DNA of 19,860 nt from Chrysochromulina tobinii. Its lineage: Eukaryota; Haptophyta; Prymnesiales; Chrysochromulinaceae. A program made the position numbers and the translations under genes. Below are positions 1 to 8,311 of the stretch, in pieces. The stretch is from NCBI GenBank assembly GCA_001275005.1, contig JWZX01003192.1:1-19860 (forward strand), read 5' to 3'. The stretch's first letter is position 1. Each line of letters begins with the position of its first letter. The notes under the pieces were generated by a model. It had not been told where the DNA came from, ran no database searches, and saw only the letters and a list, made by a program, of their open reading frames with translations.

Positions 1-266
1 AAACGGGGCGACGAGCAGCGCAAAAGGCCGACACGCGAGAGCATGGAAAAAAAGTGGCTTGACGACAAAACAGCACCAGAATCCGACAATGTGCTCGCGG
101 CGGCGCGAGGAAGATGCAAGAAGGAACATGCCATTTATCGTCGGCCATCCGCTAACTTTTCCCGCGGCACTATGTGACCTTTTATCAAACCCTCTGTGGT
201 GCCTCTCCATCGTCCACACGTTTTTGTCTTGCGAATATCGTCCCGTCGTCGGTCGGCCCATGGCCC
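1..266. other. 3' flank of the coiled-coil/ARM gene; no gene seen
   Basis: This stretch lies downstream of the minus-strand stop codon at 267-269. Short open frames cross it but show no domain, repeat or plausible composition, so I regard them as chance. I see no clear polyadenylation signal, hairpin or repeat. Confidence 0.5.
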
Positions 267-1895
267 TCACAGCTCGATCTTGAGCTCCTCAGGGAGATAG
301 CGAAGCGCCTCGGTCGCCCTCGTGAGCAGCTCGTCGTTGTACTGGTGGTTGTGGAGCGCAGCGAGGAGCAGGCTGCGCCCGCCGCCGTCCTCGATGAGTT
401 TGAGGGCTGGCTGGAACTCGGCCAGCTCCTTGATCAGCGCGCACGAGTGGATCTGGACGCCAGTCGCCATTGGGTGTGTGCGCATCGCCTCCAAGATGGT
501 CGGCACACCTGCCTCGCCGTACAGCTTTTGGGCCATGGACATGCCCCCCCCGAGCACGACGTTGAGGAGCGTGCCGCACCCATACTCTTGAACGAGGGGC
601 GTCTCGGGGTGCGCCGCCATCGACTGCAGGGTGAGCTTGAGCGCCTGCACCGACACGTCCTCCTTCGCCGCCAATCTCGGATCGAGATCGTCCCCACGAC
701 GCCCCGAGCCTCCGATGGTGGCGGGACGGCCGCCCATGGATGAGCGCAGGCTGGAGCCGGGAGGGCCCTGCAGCGGCTGCAGGTGCGGGTTCGAGCGCGA
801 GGCGATGCGCACCGGACCTCCCGGCGAGATGCGCATCGGCAGAGTGCGCGGGTCCTGAGGCAAGCCGCGCCCGCGCCGACCCGACATGCTGCCGACGGCC
901 GGCAGCTCCGCTGGTCGCGTGCCGGCGGCGATCTGCGACTCCTTCGAGAAGTCGCGCGGCGCGGTCACGAGCATCTGGCGGAGTGCACCGCATGCATTGT
1001 ACTGCAGCCGAGGGTGCACATGGTGCCTCTGCATGCCCGCCATGATGAGCGCGATGCCCTCGGAGCGAATCACAATGTCCCTGGTGGGCGGGTCGGCGAA
1101 GGCGAGCTTCCACAGGAGGCCGCACGCGGAGGACTGGAGCTCGGCGATCTCGGCGTGCCGTCGCATCGCGTCCAGGATGATGTCGATCCCGCCACGTGTG
1201 CGGATCAGCTCCGAGTCCGCGTGTCCATGCGCCTCTGAGAGCACGTACTGCATCGCCACCATCGCCTGCTCCACCAGCACCGGCTTTGCCAAGTGGAGGC
1301 GGATGGCCTCGAGCAGCATGAGCGGGAGCGCGCGCGCGCCATTCTCGCCGATGATCCGGTCCTCCGCCACAGCGAGCACCGTCAGGTGCTGCTCGCTCTG
1401 CTTGAGCATCGCCTTGTATCGCTCGAGCTCGGCGGTCAGCGTCGCCTTGGCCCCCGCGTCGCCTTGCGCGCCGGCGCGCAGTTGGCCAATCTCGATGACC
1501 TGGGCGGTGAGCTGGGCACACTGCGCCTCGCTCGCCGCGAGCTTCGACTGCGTCTCCTTGAGCTCTGCCTTCAAGTCCTCGAGCATCTGGTTGAGCCGCT
1601 TCTCGGACTCCTCCTTCGCCTGCACGAGTTGAGCGTACCGCTCCTCGAGCGCGGCGTAGTCCTCCTTCTTCTGCGCGAGCTGCATGCTCAGGTAGTCTAC
1701 GATGTCCTTCTGGTCCTTTTTCTGCTTGGCGAGCTGGTCTTTCGAGGTCGCCGCGAAACCGACGGCCGAATCCGCGTCGTGCTGAATCCTGGCGAGCTTC
1801 TCCTCGAGCGCGGCGATCTTGAGCAGCAGCGTCGACTCGGCCTCGGTGGGCAGCACCTCGCCACCTTTGTCGCCTCCCTTGGCTTTCTTGCCCAT
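267..1895 (-). CDS. Coiled-coil plus armadillo-repeat protein, probably axonemal (DRC12/CCDC153-like N-terminus)
   Basis: The 542-residue product begins with a Lys/Gly-rich start (MGKKAKGGDKGG), followed by a charged heptad-rich coiled coil at about residues 20-180. Helical ARM-like repeats follow at about 190-312, then a Gly/Arg/Pro/Ser-rich disordered linker (313-410) and further ARM-like repeats to the C-terminus (411-537). Recurrent ARM signatures include 'AMRRH', 'AMRTH', 'SACGLLWKLA' and 'GCGTLLNVV'. The basic start and the order of heptads recall DRC12/CCDC153 of the flagellar nexin-dynein regulatory complex; that match is by eye and tentative. The ARM half is clearer and suggests a protein-binding scaffold. 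The gene is divergent from a dynein intermediate chain, which supports a flagellar role. The start at 1895 is the first Met of the frame and opens directly into the lysine-rich N-terminus. No intron is apparent. Confidence 0.8.
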   Translation of the reverse strand: MGKKAKGGDKGGEVLPTEAESTLLLKIAALEEKLARIQHDADSAVGFAATSKDQLAKQKKDQKDIVDYLSMQLAQKKEDYAALEERYAQLVQAKEESEKRLNQMLEDLKAELKETQSKLAASEAQCAQLTAQVIEIGQLRAGAQGDAGAKATLTAELERYKAMLKQSEQHLTVLAVAEDRIIGENGARALPLMLLEAIRLHLAKPVLVEQAMVAMQYVLSEAHGHADSELIRTRGGIDIILDAMRRHAEIAELQSSACGLLWKLAFADPPTRDIVIRSEGIALIMAGMQRHHVHPRLQYNACGALRQMLVTAPRDFSKESQIAAGTRPAELPAVGSMSGRRGRGLPQDPRTLPMRISPGGPVRIASRSNPHLQPLQGPPGSSLRSSMGGRPATIGGSGRRGDDLDPRLAAKEDVSVQALKLTLQSMAAHPETPLVQEYGCGTLLNVVLGGGMSMAQKLYGEAGVPTILEAMRTHPMATGVQIHSCALIKELAEFQPALKLIEDGGGRSLLLAALHNHQYNDELLTRATEALRYLPEELKIEL

Positions 1896-2175
1896 TGATC
1901 AAGGGTAGGTGGGCGCCCAAGCGATGAAGGAGTTTCGAAGGGTGATTGGAACGGGCAAGAGTCGGGCAAGCGACACACATTTCACACCAATTTCACACCA
2001 TTTTCCACTTTAAAGCCTGAAAGGGAAATGCATGCGTGACCCCGGCTCCACAGCAGCCTTGCTTGTCCTCGTGCCTCGAGTTCAAAAAACGTTCTTCCGA
2101 AGTTTCCCCACAGGAGTTCTGCAGTCGTTGTTGTGTAGCCGCACACTCGAGGTGCTTCGGGGCGCCAACGTTTCC
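1896..2175. promoter_or_regulatory. Shared divergent promoter region of two flagellar-type genes
   Basis: About 280 bp separate the minus-strand start at 1895 from the preferred plus-strand start at 2176. The region contains two exact tandem copies of the 11-mer ATTTCACACCA (1979-1989 and 1990-2000), followed by a related T-rich tract. I found no convincing RFX X-box or canonical TATA box. Assignment as a promoter rests on gene orientation only. Confidence 0.5.
1979..2000. repeat. Two exact tandem copies of an 11-bp element in the divergent promoter
   Basis: ATTTCACACCA occurs twice without a spacer, 84 bp from the minus-strand start codon and 176 bp from the plus-strand one. It may be a transcription-factor site pair or simple slippage. 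Confidence 0.75.
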
Positions 2176-4482
2176 ATGCCTCAATCGAAGGTTCAGTCGA
2201 CCAGTCAGAGCGGGAAGGTCTCCGCGTCCAAGGGAAGCTCGAAAAAATCGACCAAAGGAAAGTCGGGGACCATCCCCGAGGATGGAGAGAAGCGGGTGGT
2301 GGTGCGGGATGAGTTTGGCAACGACGTGACGCCGCGCAGCCTGATCCAGAGCGTGGAGAAGACGTCGATCAAGCCGCCGGCAGGAAATGAGTCCACTGAC
2401 TCGTCCTCCGCAATCGATGCTGGTGCCGTGGGCATGAGCGCCATGGGCTCTGAGGGCGAGGGCGCGCCCAACTCCGAATCGGGAGACGAGGCGTCAGCAT
2501 CCGACGCTGGCGAGGTTGCCCCTGCTAAGCCAGCGGCGCCCCCCGCCGCTGCATCCCCCGCCACGGTCGCGGCGCCGACGCCGAAGCCGGTCGTGATTAA
2601 TCTCGACGAGATGATCTCGTTCGAGCTCACCGAGACGGAGACCTTCTTTTTGGACCCGTACATCCCGGCCCTGTGCGTCTCGACGGACGCGCCCGAGGCG
2701 GCGACCGTCAAGGCCGCGAACGAGAAGTATGACACCCTGCTCATCAATCGGACCGCGATGGCCGATCTCTACGTCGACACGCCGGCGCAGACGTTCAACC
2801 TGGACAAGAAGTCGAAGGAGGTGCAGACGGCGTCGATCCACACATCGGAGATGGGCTCGCAAGCAGACTCGTTTGACCTGTACGATGTGCTTGTCGCGGG
2901 GCAGGCCTCAACCGGCGGCGCTGAGGACGAGGCCGTCGAGGTCAGCGCGCAGAGCAGCGGAGGCAAGGGCGCGAAGCGGGCAAGCGGAGCCAAGGGCGTT
3001 GCCGACGCGTCCGCGGCGGGCTCTTCTTTTGTTGCGTCGGGCGCCGAGTCGGGCATTCACGAGGGCGGCGCGGAGATGGGGGCGGTAGGCGAGGGTGGCG
3101 AGGGTGGCGAGGGCGGCGAGGCCAAGGGCCCCAAGGAGGTCAATCTCGCCAAGTTTACCGGCCTGCCCGAGGTGCTTCGCGTGGTGGAACGCATGGTCGC
3201 GCAGAACATTTACCAGGCCAAGCACTTGCAATACCGTGCCATCGCGCCGCCCTCGGGACGAAAGGCGACGAGCCACGCGACAGACGAGCTCGTGGCCGCG
3301 GGCGCCTTAGCCCCCCGCGCGTCCTTCTCGCAGCTCTGGACCTTCGCCTCCGAGGAGCTCTCGGTCGGCCGTAACGTCTCGTGCCTCGAGTGGAACCCGG
3401 AGAACAAGGACTTGCTCGCCGCAGCGTATGGCGAGTTCGACTTCGCTAAGTACAAGTCGAGCGGCCTGATCCTGTTCTGGTCGCTCAAGAACCCGGACTC
3501 GCCCGACAAGGCCATCCACGTGCCCTGCGGCGTGACGGCGATCGCCTTTTCGCACAAGCATCCCAACTTGCTCGCCGCGGGCCTGTACGACGGCACGGTC
3601 TGCCTCTTCGACGTGCGCAAGGAGCCGGCGAAGAGGATCCTCGAATCCGGGCACGGGCCGGGCGGCAAGCACACGGACCCCGTGTGGCAGCTGACGTGGG
3701 TCTCCCATCCCGACCCTGCCCGAGGCGAGATGCTCGTCTCGATCTCGTCCGATGGCCGGGTGACGAGGTGGGACATGCTCAAGGGCTTCGAGTGCTCCGA
3801 TCTGCTCAAGCTCAAGCGTGTCGCCAACGTCACGAAGAAGCCCTCCCAGGGCCAGACTTCCGGCAGCGGCTCTGAAGGCATCATCTCGCGCCGCGCGAGC
3901 GGCATGTGCATCGCCTTCTCGCTCAAGGACCCCAACATCTACATGGCGGGCACCGAGGACGGCCCCATCCACAAGTGCTCGTGCTCGTACAATGAGCAGC
4001 ACCTCGAGTCCTTCTTCGGGCACTCCGGGCCGGTGTACAAGTTGAGGTGGTCGCCCTTCAGCCCGAACATCTTCCTCTCGTGCTCGGCGGACTGGTCCAT
4101 CAAGCTCTGGCATCAGGAGAGCCCAAGCGCAATTTATACCTTCTTCTCGACGACCGACTACGTCGCCGACATTTGCTGGTCGCCGCACAACTCGACGGTG
4201 TTCGCCTCGGTCACGGGCGATGGGCGCATCGATGTGTGGGACATCAGCGTGAGCACGCTCGACCCGCTCTCCTCGATCAAGACGGACAAGAAGCTCTCGA
4301 GCGTCGCCTTCTCTCTCGCGTCGCCTGTGCTCGTCGTGGGTCATGAGGGAGGCGGCGTCGACTTGTACGCCTTGGAAGGCACGTTGGCCGAGCCGACGAA
4401 CCGCACCATCGCTGAGCAGGTGGCCGCCCTCGAGAAGCTCGCCGTCCCGGCAGCGCACGACGAGGCGGCCGAGGTACACTGA
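2176..4482 (+). CDS. DNAI4: Axonemal dynein intermediate chain, DNAI4/WDR78 (IC138) type, inner arm I1/f
   Basis: This is a WD-repeat intermediate chain of the inner-arm I1/f dynein of motile flagella; the family anchors and regulates the two-headed motor. From Met at 2176 the product is 768 residues. The N-terminal half is disordered and Ser/Ala/Gly/Glu-rich, with the motif 'DEFGNDVTPRSLI' near residue 45 that I associate with this subfamily. Seven WD-type blades run from about residue 395 to 735. They include 'DPVWQLTWVSHPD', 'GHSGPVYKLRWSPF', 'FLSCSADWSIKLWHQE' and 'ADICWSPHNS..FAS', closely recalling DNAI4/IC138. An upstream in-frame Met at 2032 would add 48 residues (to 816 aa). That extension is compositionally unlike the rest and lies in the promoter interval, so I prefer 2176. 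A Gly/Glu tract at about 3088-3120 comes from a 9-bp repeat. The ORF is unbroken to its TGA. Confidence 0.93.
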   Translation: MPQSKVQSTSQSGKVSASKGSSKKSTKGKSGTIPEDGEKRVVVRDEFGNDVTPRSLIQSVEKTSIKPPAGNESTDSSSAIDAGAVGMSAMGSEGEGAPNSESGDEASASDAGEVAPAKPAAPPAAASPATVAAPTPKPVVINLDEMISFELTETETFFLDPYIPALCVSTDAPEAATVKAANEKYDTLLINRTAMADLYVDTPAQTFNLDKKSKEVQTASIHTSEMGSQADSFDLYDVLVAGQASTGGAEDEAVEVSAQSSGGKGAKRASGAKGVADASAAGSSFVASGAESGIHEGGAEMGAVGEGGEGGEGGEAKGPKEVNLAKFTGLPEVLRVVERMVAQNIYQAKHLQYRAIAPPSGRKATSHATDELVAAGALAPRASFSQLWTFASEELSVGRNVSCLEWNPENKDLLAAAYGEFDFAKYKSSGLILFWSLKNPDSPDKAIHVPCGVTAIAFSHKHPNLLAAGLYDGTVCLFDVRKEPAKRILESGHGPGGKHTDPVWQLTWVSHPDPARGEMLVSISSDGRVTRWDMLKGFECSDLLKLKRVANVTKKPSQGQTSGSGSEGIISRRASGMCIAFSLKDPNIYMAGTEDGPIHKCSCSYNEQHLESFFGHSGPVYKLRWSPFSPNIFLSCSADWSIKLWHQESPSAIYTFFSTTDYVADICWSPHNSTVFASVTGDGRIDVWDISVSTLDPLSSIKTDKKLSSVAFSLASPVLVVGHEGGGVDLYALEGTLAEPTNRTIAEQVAALEKLAVPAAHDEAAEVH
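3088..3120 (+). repeat. 9-bp coding minisatellite (Gly-Glu-Gly)n in the dynein intermediate chain
   Basis: GGCGAGGGT-type units repeat about four times and encode a Gly/Gly/Glu run in the disordered N-terminal half. The unit length keeps the reading frame. Confidence 0.7.
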
Positions 4483-5038
4483 GGAGTGCGGCAGCGCGCC
4501 GGAGGAGCCGAGCTGTGCTCTTGCTCTTGATGTGGGGTTGGGGAGATCCATGGGAGATCCGTCTCGAGGGATGGTGCGTGGGGGCACTCCGTACGGCTTT
4601 ACGGGTGCCCCGTGACGCCCACGAGGACGCCCACGTGGAGCGGTGCCTGTGGAGGCTCCGAGGTGGACAGAGAACAGAGACGGCGGCCGAGATACTGTGG
4701 TCACCAGAACCTACGTGTTAGCGGTCACCCGTTATGGACGGAGATAATTGTGTTCAAGTCGAAGTGGAGGCCGTGGCTGCAGCGCACAACTCTATATCGT
4801 CGTTCGGAAGTTTCAGGTTACTATATCTAACATTTAATTCCCCGAGATCTCCCTTGATCTCCCTTCGAAATCGAATGTGACGTTATAATGGTACATTGGT
4901 CTAAATATGCCCGCAGCGTCGGCCTCGTAGGCTCTACGAATCCAACTACGAATCAGCGGCATGCACGTCGTATTTTCAGCTCTTCTGTCTTGGCTCTGCC
5001 GTCTCACGACCGCGGGCTCGCGGGCTCGCGCTTTTGCC
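4483..5038. other. Convergent intergenic region (two 3' UTRs)
   Basis: This lies between the plus-strand dynein gene and the minus-strand channel gene, so it should hold both 3' UTRs and terminators. It includes a strong hairpin at 4581-4611, a GATCTCCCTT direct repeat near 4853-4866, and a ten-base direct repeat of CGCGGGCTCG type at 5011-5030. I see no credible coding region. Confidence 0.6.
4581..4611 (+). other. 12-bp hairpin in the dynein intermediate chain 3' flank
   Basis: GGGGCAC (4581-4587) pairs with GTGCCCC (4605-4611). After one bulged T, CCGTA (4589-4593) pairs with TACGG (4600-4604), leaving a six-base loop. It lies about 100 bases after the stop codon and could act in 3'-end formation or transcript stability. 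No U-tract follows. Confidence 0.55.
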
Positions 5039-8000
5039 TCACAGCTCATACTTCCGATACAACGTGACCAGCTCGCTGTGGTCGCCATTCGAATCAACAG
5101 CCATCAGCTCACGGAGCTTGCTCTTGATATCATTGAACTCTTCCGCAGCCGACACGTTCTGGTAGGTCTTGCGCTCGACTTGGACCGCCGGGCGGCAACA
5201 TGAGAGGAGCTCCATACAGGCTGTCATGGGCACCTGAACAGACATTTCGAGGAGCTTGACGGCATCGGAGCACATCTTTGACCAGGACCTCGCATGGAAA
5301 GAACGGCGGACGCGGCGGGCGGCGCGGGCGAATGAAAGCTGCCATTCGATTTGCTTGCTGGACATCGTGTTGCGCGTGCGCGCGGCTTCCGCCTCCTCCT
5401 GCTCCACGAGCCGGTGCAGGTTGCGCAATGTCTCGTTGATACGCATGAGGCGGTAGACCGCATGCATGTCGCTCGAGCGCAGCATCTCCTGGGAGTCTTT
5501 ATGGAGAAGAGCGACTTCGAGCGGACAGCGAGGCGTCTTCCACTGCTCATCCCGATCGAGTATAGCCGAGATTCCCAAATGCAGCTTCACCATCTTTGGG
5601 CGAGTGTCATTCGCGATGTTCGTGTCGACTGCGTAGACCCACAACTTGTTTTCAGGGTCGCAGAGCACCCGGAGCAGCGCCTCGACCTGCTCCTCGTGCG
5701 TATACACGAACGTTGTGCGGTACTTGTCATTGACGAGCTTCTTCCGGATGCTCTGCTTGAGTTCGCACTCGATGTCCGACTTGGCTAAGACACGATGCTG
5801 GCCATTTTTCAAGAGGGGAAAGCACTTTGACAGCAGGCGCGCACTCAGGTCGACATGCGCCTCGACCTGCTCCTCGTCCATGCGGTACTTCTCATTGACG
5901 AGCTTCTTCTGGATGCTCTCCTTGAGTGCACTCAGGTCGACATCGTCCTCGTCGTACCCGTCGACGATCTTTACGATCTTCTTGTCGATCGTCTCGTCGA
6001 TCTTCTCGTCGATCTTCTCGTCGATCTTATCGTTGAGTTTCTCGCGCAAAACCTGGCGCAGTTCGCAAAGAAAGGGGACAGCGAGCGATTCGATCCGGTC
6101 GGTCAGCCGGCCCAGTATCTTCTGGTCCTGCATGGCCGTGCTCTTTGCCAGGTGTTCAAAGAAGGCCGTCTGCGACGGCTGGTAGTAGTGCGAATGCGCC
6201 CCATCAATCAACTTGACGAAGTCCATGGCTTTCACGCTGTCGAAAAGTCTAGCCCATGGCATCGTGGAATCCGTGGAAAGGGCTTGCCAATCGGAGCGGT
6301 TGAAGTGCGTCCGCTCGGTGAGCAGCTGGTGCAGCGGTGCCACGTCCTCCTCGATCAGCTCGTTCCCGTCGGCTGGTCTCGACGTCCCGAGGTACTGCCA
6401 TTTCGTCGGGTCGACAACGTCGCACAGCTCTTTGAAGGGCAGCTTTAAGATGTAGAGGTAGAGGAGATCGATGGCCTTCTTCTCGAGGATTCCGACTTCC
6501 GAGATGACCTTGTAGTAATCTCCTCCGTGCGTCTTGAAGGCTTTTTGCGTCTCTTTGGAGGCGGCTTCAAATAGCCAACGGAAGACAAACGTCTCGTTGT
6601 TCTCATTCACCGTCGACAAGTGGATGAAGTAGGCTTGCGCGGTGAGCCAGTACAATAGTAGCGTGAGCAGCATGATCATCACGACGCCCATGGAGCAGCA
6701 GTAGGACCACTGTCGAGGAATCCTTATGCTCAAAGGCCATGGAGGCGGCTGATCATCGTCCATTGGCAGCGGGCCGCTGGCGAAGGTGAAGGACAGCTGC
6801 ATCAGCATACAAAAGAAGCCGACCATCATGATCCACTCGAGGTTCGTCGTCTGCATGGTGTTGATCTGCTGCACCATTGTGTACTTGTGAGCGTACATTG
6901 CAAGGAAGAGTGTGACGAGGTAGGTGAGGCGGTCGGCGACGTCATCGAATGGGATGCCGTCGACGAGGCCGCTCGCGACGATGATGACGATGACCGGGGT
7001 TAGGTTCTGCACGACAAAAGAGTTGGAGACGCGGTAGAAGTCCACGTGCACCGTGTACAGGTCCGGGCGCACCTCGTCGAGGAGGCTCGTGTCGAACTTG
7101 AAGTCGCCGTTGGCTGCCTCCGAGTGGGGCATGCACGGGTAGAGCACATCGGTGATGAGGATGGAGCTGTGCCGGCACTTGATTGACTCAAAGCGCTTGA
7201 GCTTCTTCGTGCGGATGGGCTGCAGTGTGTACGGGTACAGGACGTTGGGCGCCGTAGAGTTGCTTAGCTCACGGCTGTGGACTCTGCGCTTATTGATGAC
7301 GTTGCAGAAGGAGTTGCCCCACTTGATCTTGCCGGGTTCGAAGGAGAGCTCGAGCGTGTGCGCGTCGAGCGGGAAGGCCGAGAGGTCAAAGTGATGCTCC
7401 ACTGTCGAGAAGCCTTTCATCGTCTTCTTTAGGCGCACCAGGATCATTTGCGTGCCGAGCGGCCGGAAGTATCGGCCGTCGGCGGTGCGCACGTAGTGAC
7501 GCGTCGTCAGCTTCCCGCCGGAAAGCTTCTCAAGCTTGAGAGACGCGTGCTGCTCCAACGTCAAGACTACCTGCGCCTTCCCCGCTGGGAAGAGCTCTTT
7601 GACGAGCTCTTCCTTGAGATCGACGAGTCCTTTGTTGAGATCAATGCCATGTTCACGGCCAGGCTGCTCCCGAGAAGAGGCCAGGCTGCTCCTAGGGATT
7701 AGATGCCAGCGCAGTCCCACTGCCGTTTCGTCTTCAACGTTGATAATCAGCCGGCTGTCGAAGCGCACGCCCTCACGTCCTGCCTCGGATTCTCTCTCTT
7801 CTTCCACCACGTGATTTAGCTTGAAGACGGGCTGGTAGTAGTACTTCTCCGAGTAGAAGTTAGCCTCACGCGATTGCGCGTACGTGATCTCATCGAAGAG
7901 GTCGAACCAATCCAGGTTCTGGGCGTACTTAAAGGTGACTCGATCCTCCGTGATTTCGACCTTATGGATCATCTCTATTTCGACGGAGAGTTGCACGAGG

Positions 8001-8311
8001 GGTAGTCCGTAAACTGGTTCAAAGCATTTTTGCAGCTCAGGCAACCGATACAGCAGTTTCTGGAAGTCGCTCTTTACGGAGCGGCGGCCACTGGAGATCA
8101 TGACCGGCCATGCGCTGTCGCTCTTGCTGTTTTTGACTGGGCTCCCTGGGATGCGCAGGGGGATCACACGTCCTCCTTTCCTTGGTGGAGATGCTGATGA
8201 TTCCGACGGCGGCAGTTTTGTTAATATCAGTGGCTCCACGGCTTCAGCCGATGGGCTTTGCCCGGGGGGTGCATGCCACTTCGGGGACATCAGGTGACGT
8301 AAGTGCTCCAT
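5039..8311 (-). CDS. Pentameric ligand-gated ion channel (Cys-less, prokaryotic-like) with a very long C-terminal extension
   Basis: From Met at 8311 the product is 1090 residues. A ligand-binding domain (about 85-430) contains 'HHFDLSAFPLDAHTLEL', the FPxDxQ-type loop, but His306 and Leu320 replace both Cys-loop cysteines. Four membrane helices follow: M1 about 431-449, M2 461-483, M3 490-511, M4 535-561. M2 reads DRLTYLVTLFLAMY, giving Asp at -1', Arg at 0', Thr at 2' and 6' and Leu at 9', which predicts a cation pore. The M3-M4 loop is only about 23 residues, as in bacterial channels. About 530 residues after M4 have no recognised domain and contain a (DEKI)n tract (761-776) and a duplicated segment. 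The frame stays open to Met at 8542 (1167 aa), but the 77 extra residues are Gly/Pro-, Arg- and Ala-rich. Met 8311 has a better start context (A at -3, G at +4). No convincing signal peptide is seen from 8311. Confidence 0.88.
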   Translation of the reverse strand: MEHLRHLMSPKWHAPPGQSPSAEAVEPLILTKLPPSESSASPPRKGGRVIPLRIPGSPVKNSKSDSAWPVMISSGRRSVKSDFQKLLYRLPELQKCFEPVYGLPLVQLSVEIEMIHKVEITEDRVTFKYAQNLDWFDLFDEITYAQSREANFYSEKYYYQPVFKLNHVVEEERESEAGREGVRFDSRLIINVEDETAVGLRWHLIPRSSLASSREQPGREHGIDLNKGLVDLKEELVKELFPAGKAQVVLTLEQHASLKLEKLSGGKLTTRHYVRTADGRYFRPLGTQMILVRLKKTMKGFSTVEHHFDLSAFPLDAHTLELSFEPGKIKWGNSFCNVINKRRVHSRELSNSTAPNVLYPYTLQPIRTKKLKRFESIKCRHSSILITDVLYPCMPHSEAANGDFKFDTSLLDEVRPDLYTVHVDFYRVSNSFVVQNLTPVIVIIVASGLVDGIPFDDVADRLTYLVTLFLAMYAHKYTMVQQINTMQTTNLEWIMMVGFFCMLMQLSFTFASGPLPMDDDQPPPWPLSIRIPRQWSYCCSMGVVMIMLLTLLLYWLTAQAYFIHLSTVNENNETFVFRWLFEAASKETQKAFKTHGGDYYKVISEVGILEKKAIDLLYLYILKLPFKELCDVVDPTKWQYLGTSRPADGNELIEEDVAPLHQLLTERTHFNRSDWQALSTDSTMPWARLFDSVKAMDFVKLIDGAHSHYYQPSQTAFFEHLAKSTAMQDQKILGRLTDRIESLAVPFLCELRQVLREKLNDKIDEKIDEKIDETIDKKIVKIVDGYDEDDVDLSALKESIQKKLVNEKYRMDEEQVEAHVDLSARLLSKCFPLLKNGQHRVLAKSDIECELKQSIRKKLVNDKYRTTFVYTHEEQVEALLRVLCDPENKLWVYAVDTNIANDTRPKMVKLHLGISAILDRDEQWKTPRCPLEVALLHKDSQEMLRSSDMHAVYRLMRINETLRNLHRLVEQEEAEAARTRNTMSSKQIEWQLSFARAARRVRRSFHARSWSKMCSDAVKLLEMSVQVPMTACMELLSCCRPAVQVERKTYQNVSAAEEFNDIKSKLRELMAVDSNGDHSELVTLYRKYEL
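5677..5926 (-). repeat. Duplicated ~70-88-bp segment in the channel C-terminal extension
   Basis: Copy one (5677-5762) and copy two (5857-5926) are near-identical apart from an 18-base insertion in the first. They encode LK(E/Q)SI(Q/R)KKLVN(E/D)KYR followed by EEQVEA. A GCACTCAGGTCGACAT block also occurs at 5841 and 5929. The duplication is in frame and looks recent at the DNA level. Confidence 0.8.
5984..6031 (-). repeat. Four 12-bp tandem repeats encoding an (IDEK)-type tract in the channel
   Basis: GTCGATCTTCTC-type units lie at 5984, 5996, 6008 and 6020, with the two central copies identical. On the coding strand they give an alternating acidic/basic helix-prone run (DKIDEKIDEKIDETID). 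Confidence 0.85.

Noticed and set aside
289-1980. A second long minus-strand frame over the coiled-coil/ARM gene
   Set aside because: Its Arg/Ala/Gly-rich translation has no heptads or ARM signature; it is a GC-rich shadow of the real frame.
2032-2175. Upstream in-frame Met extending the dynein chain by 48 residues
   Set aside because: The added residues are hydrophobic/basic and unlike the disordered N-terminus of the family. The interval fits the shared promoter better, but it is not excluded.
3307-4704. Long antisense frame opposite the dynein intermediate chain
   Set aside because: Arg/Gly/Val-rich translation typical of antisense GC-rich DNA, whereas the sense strand has clear WD repeats.
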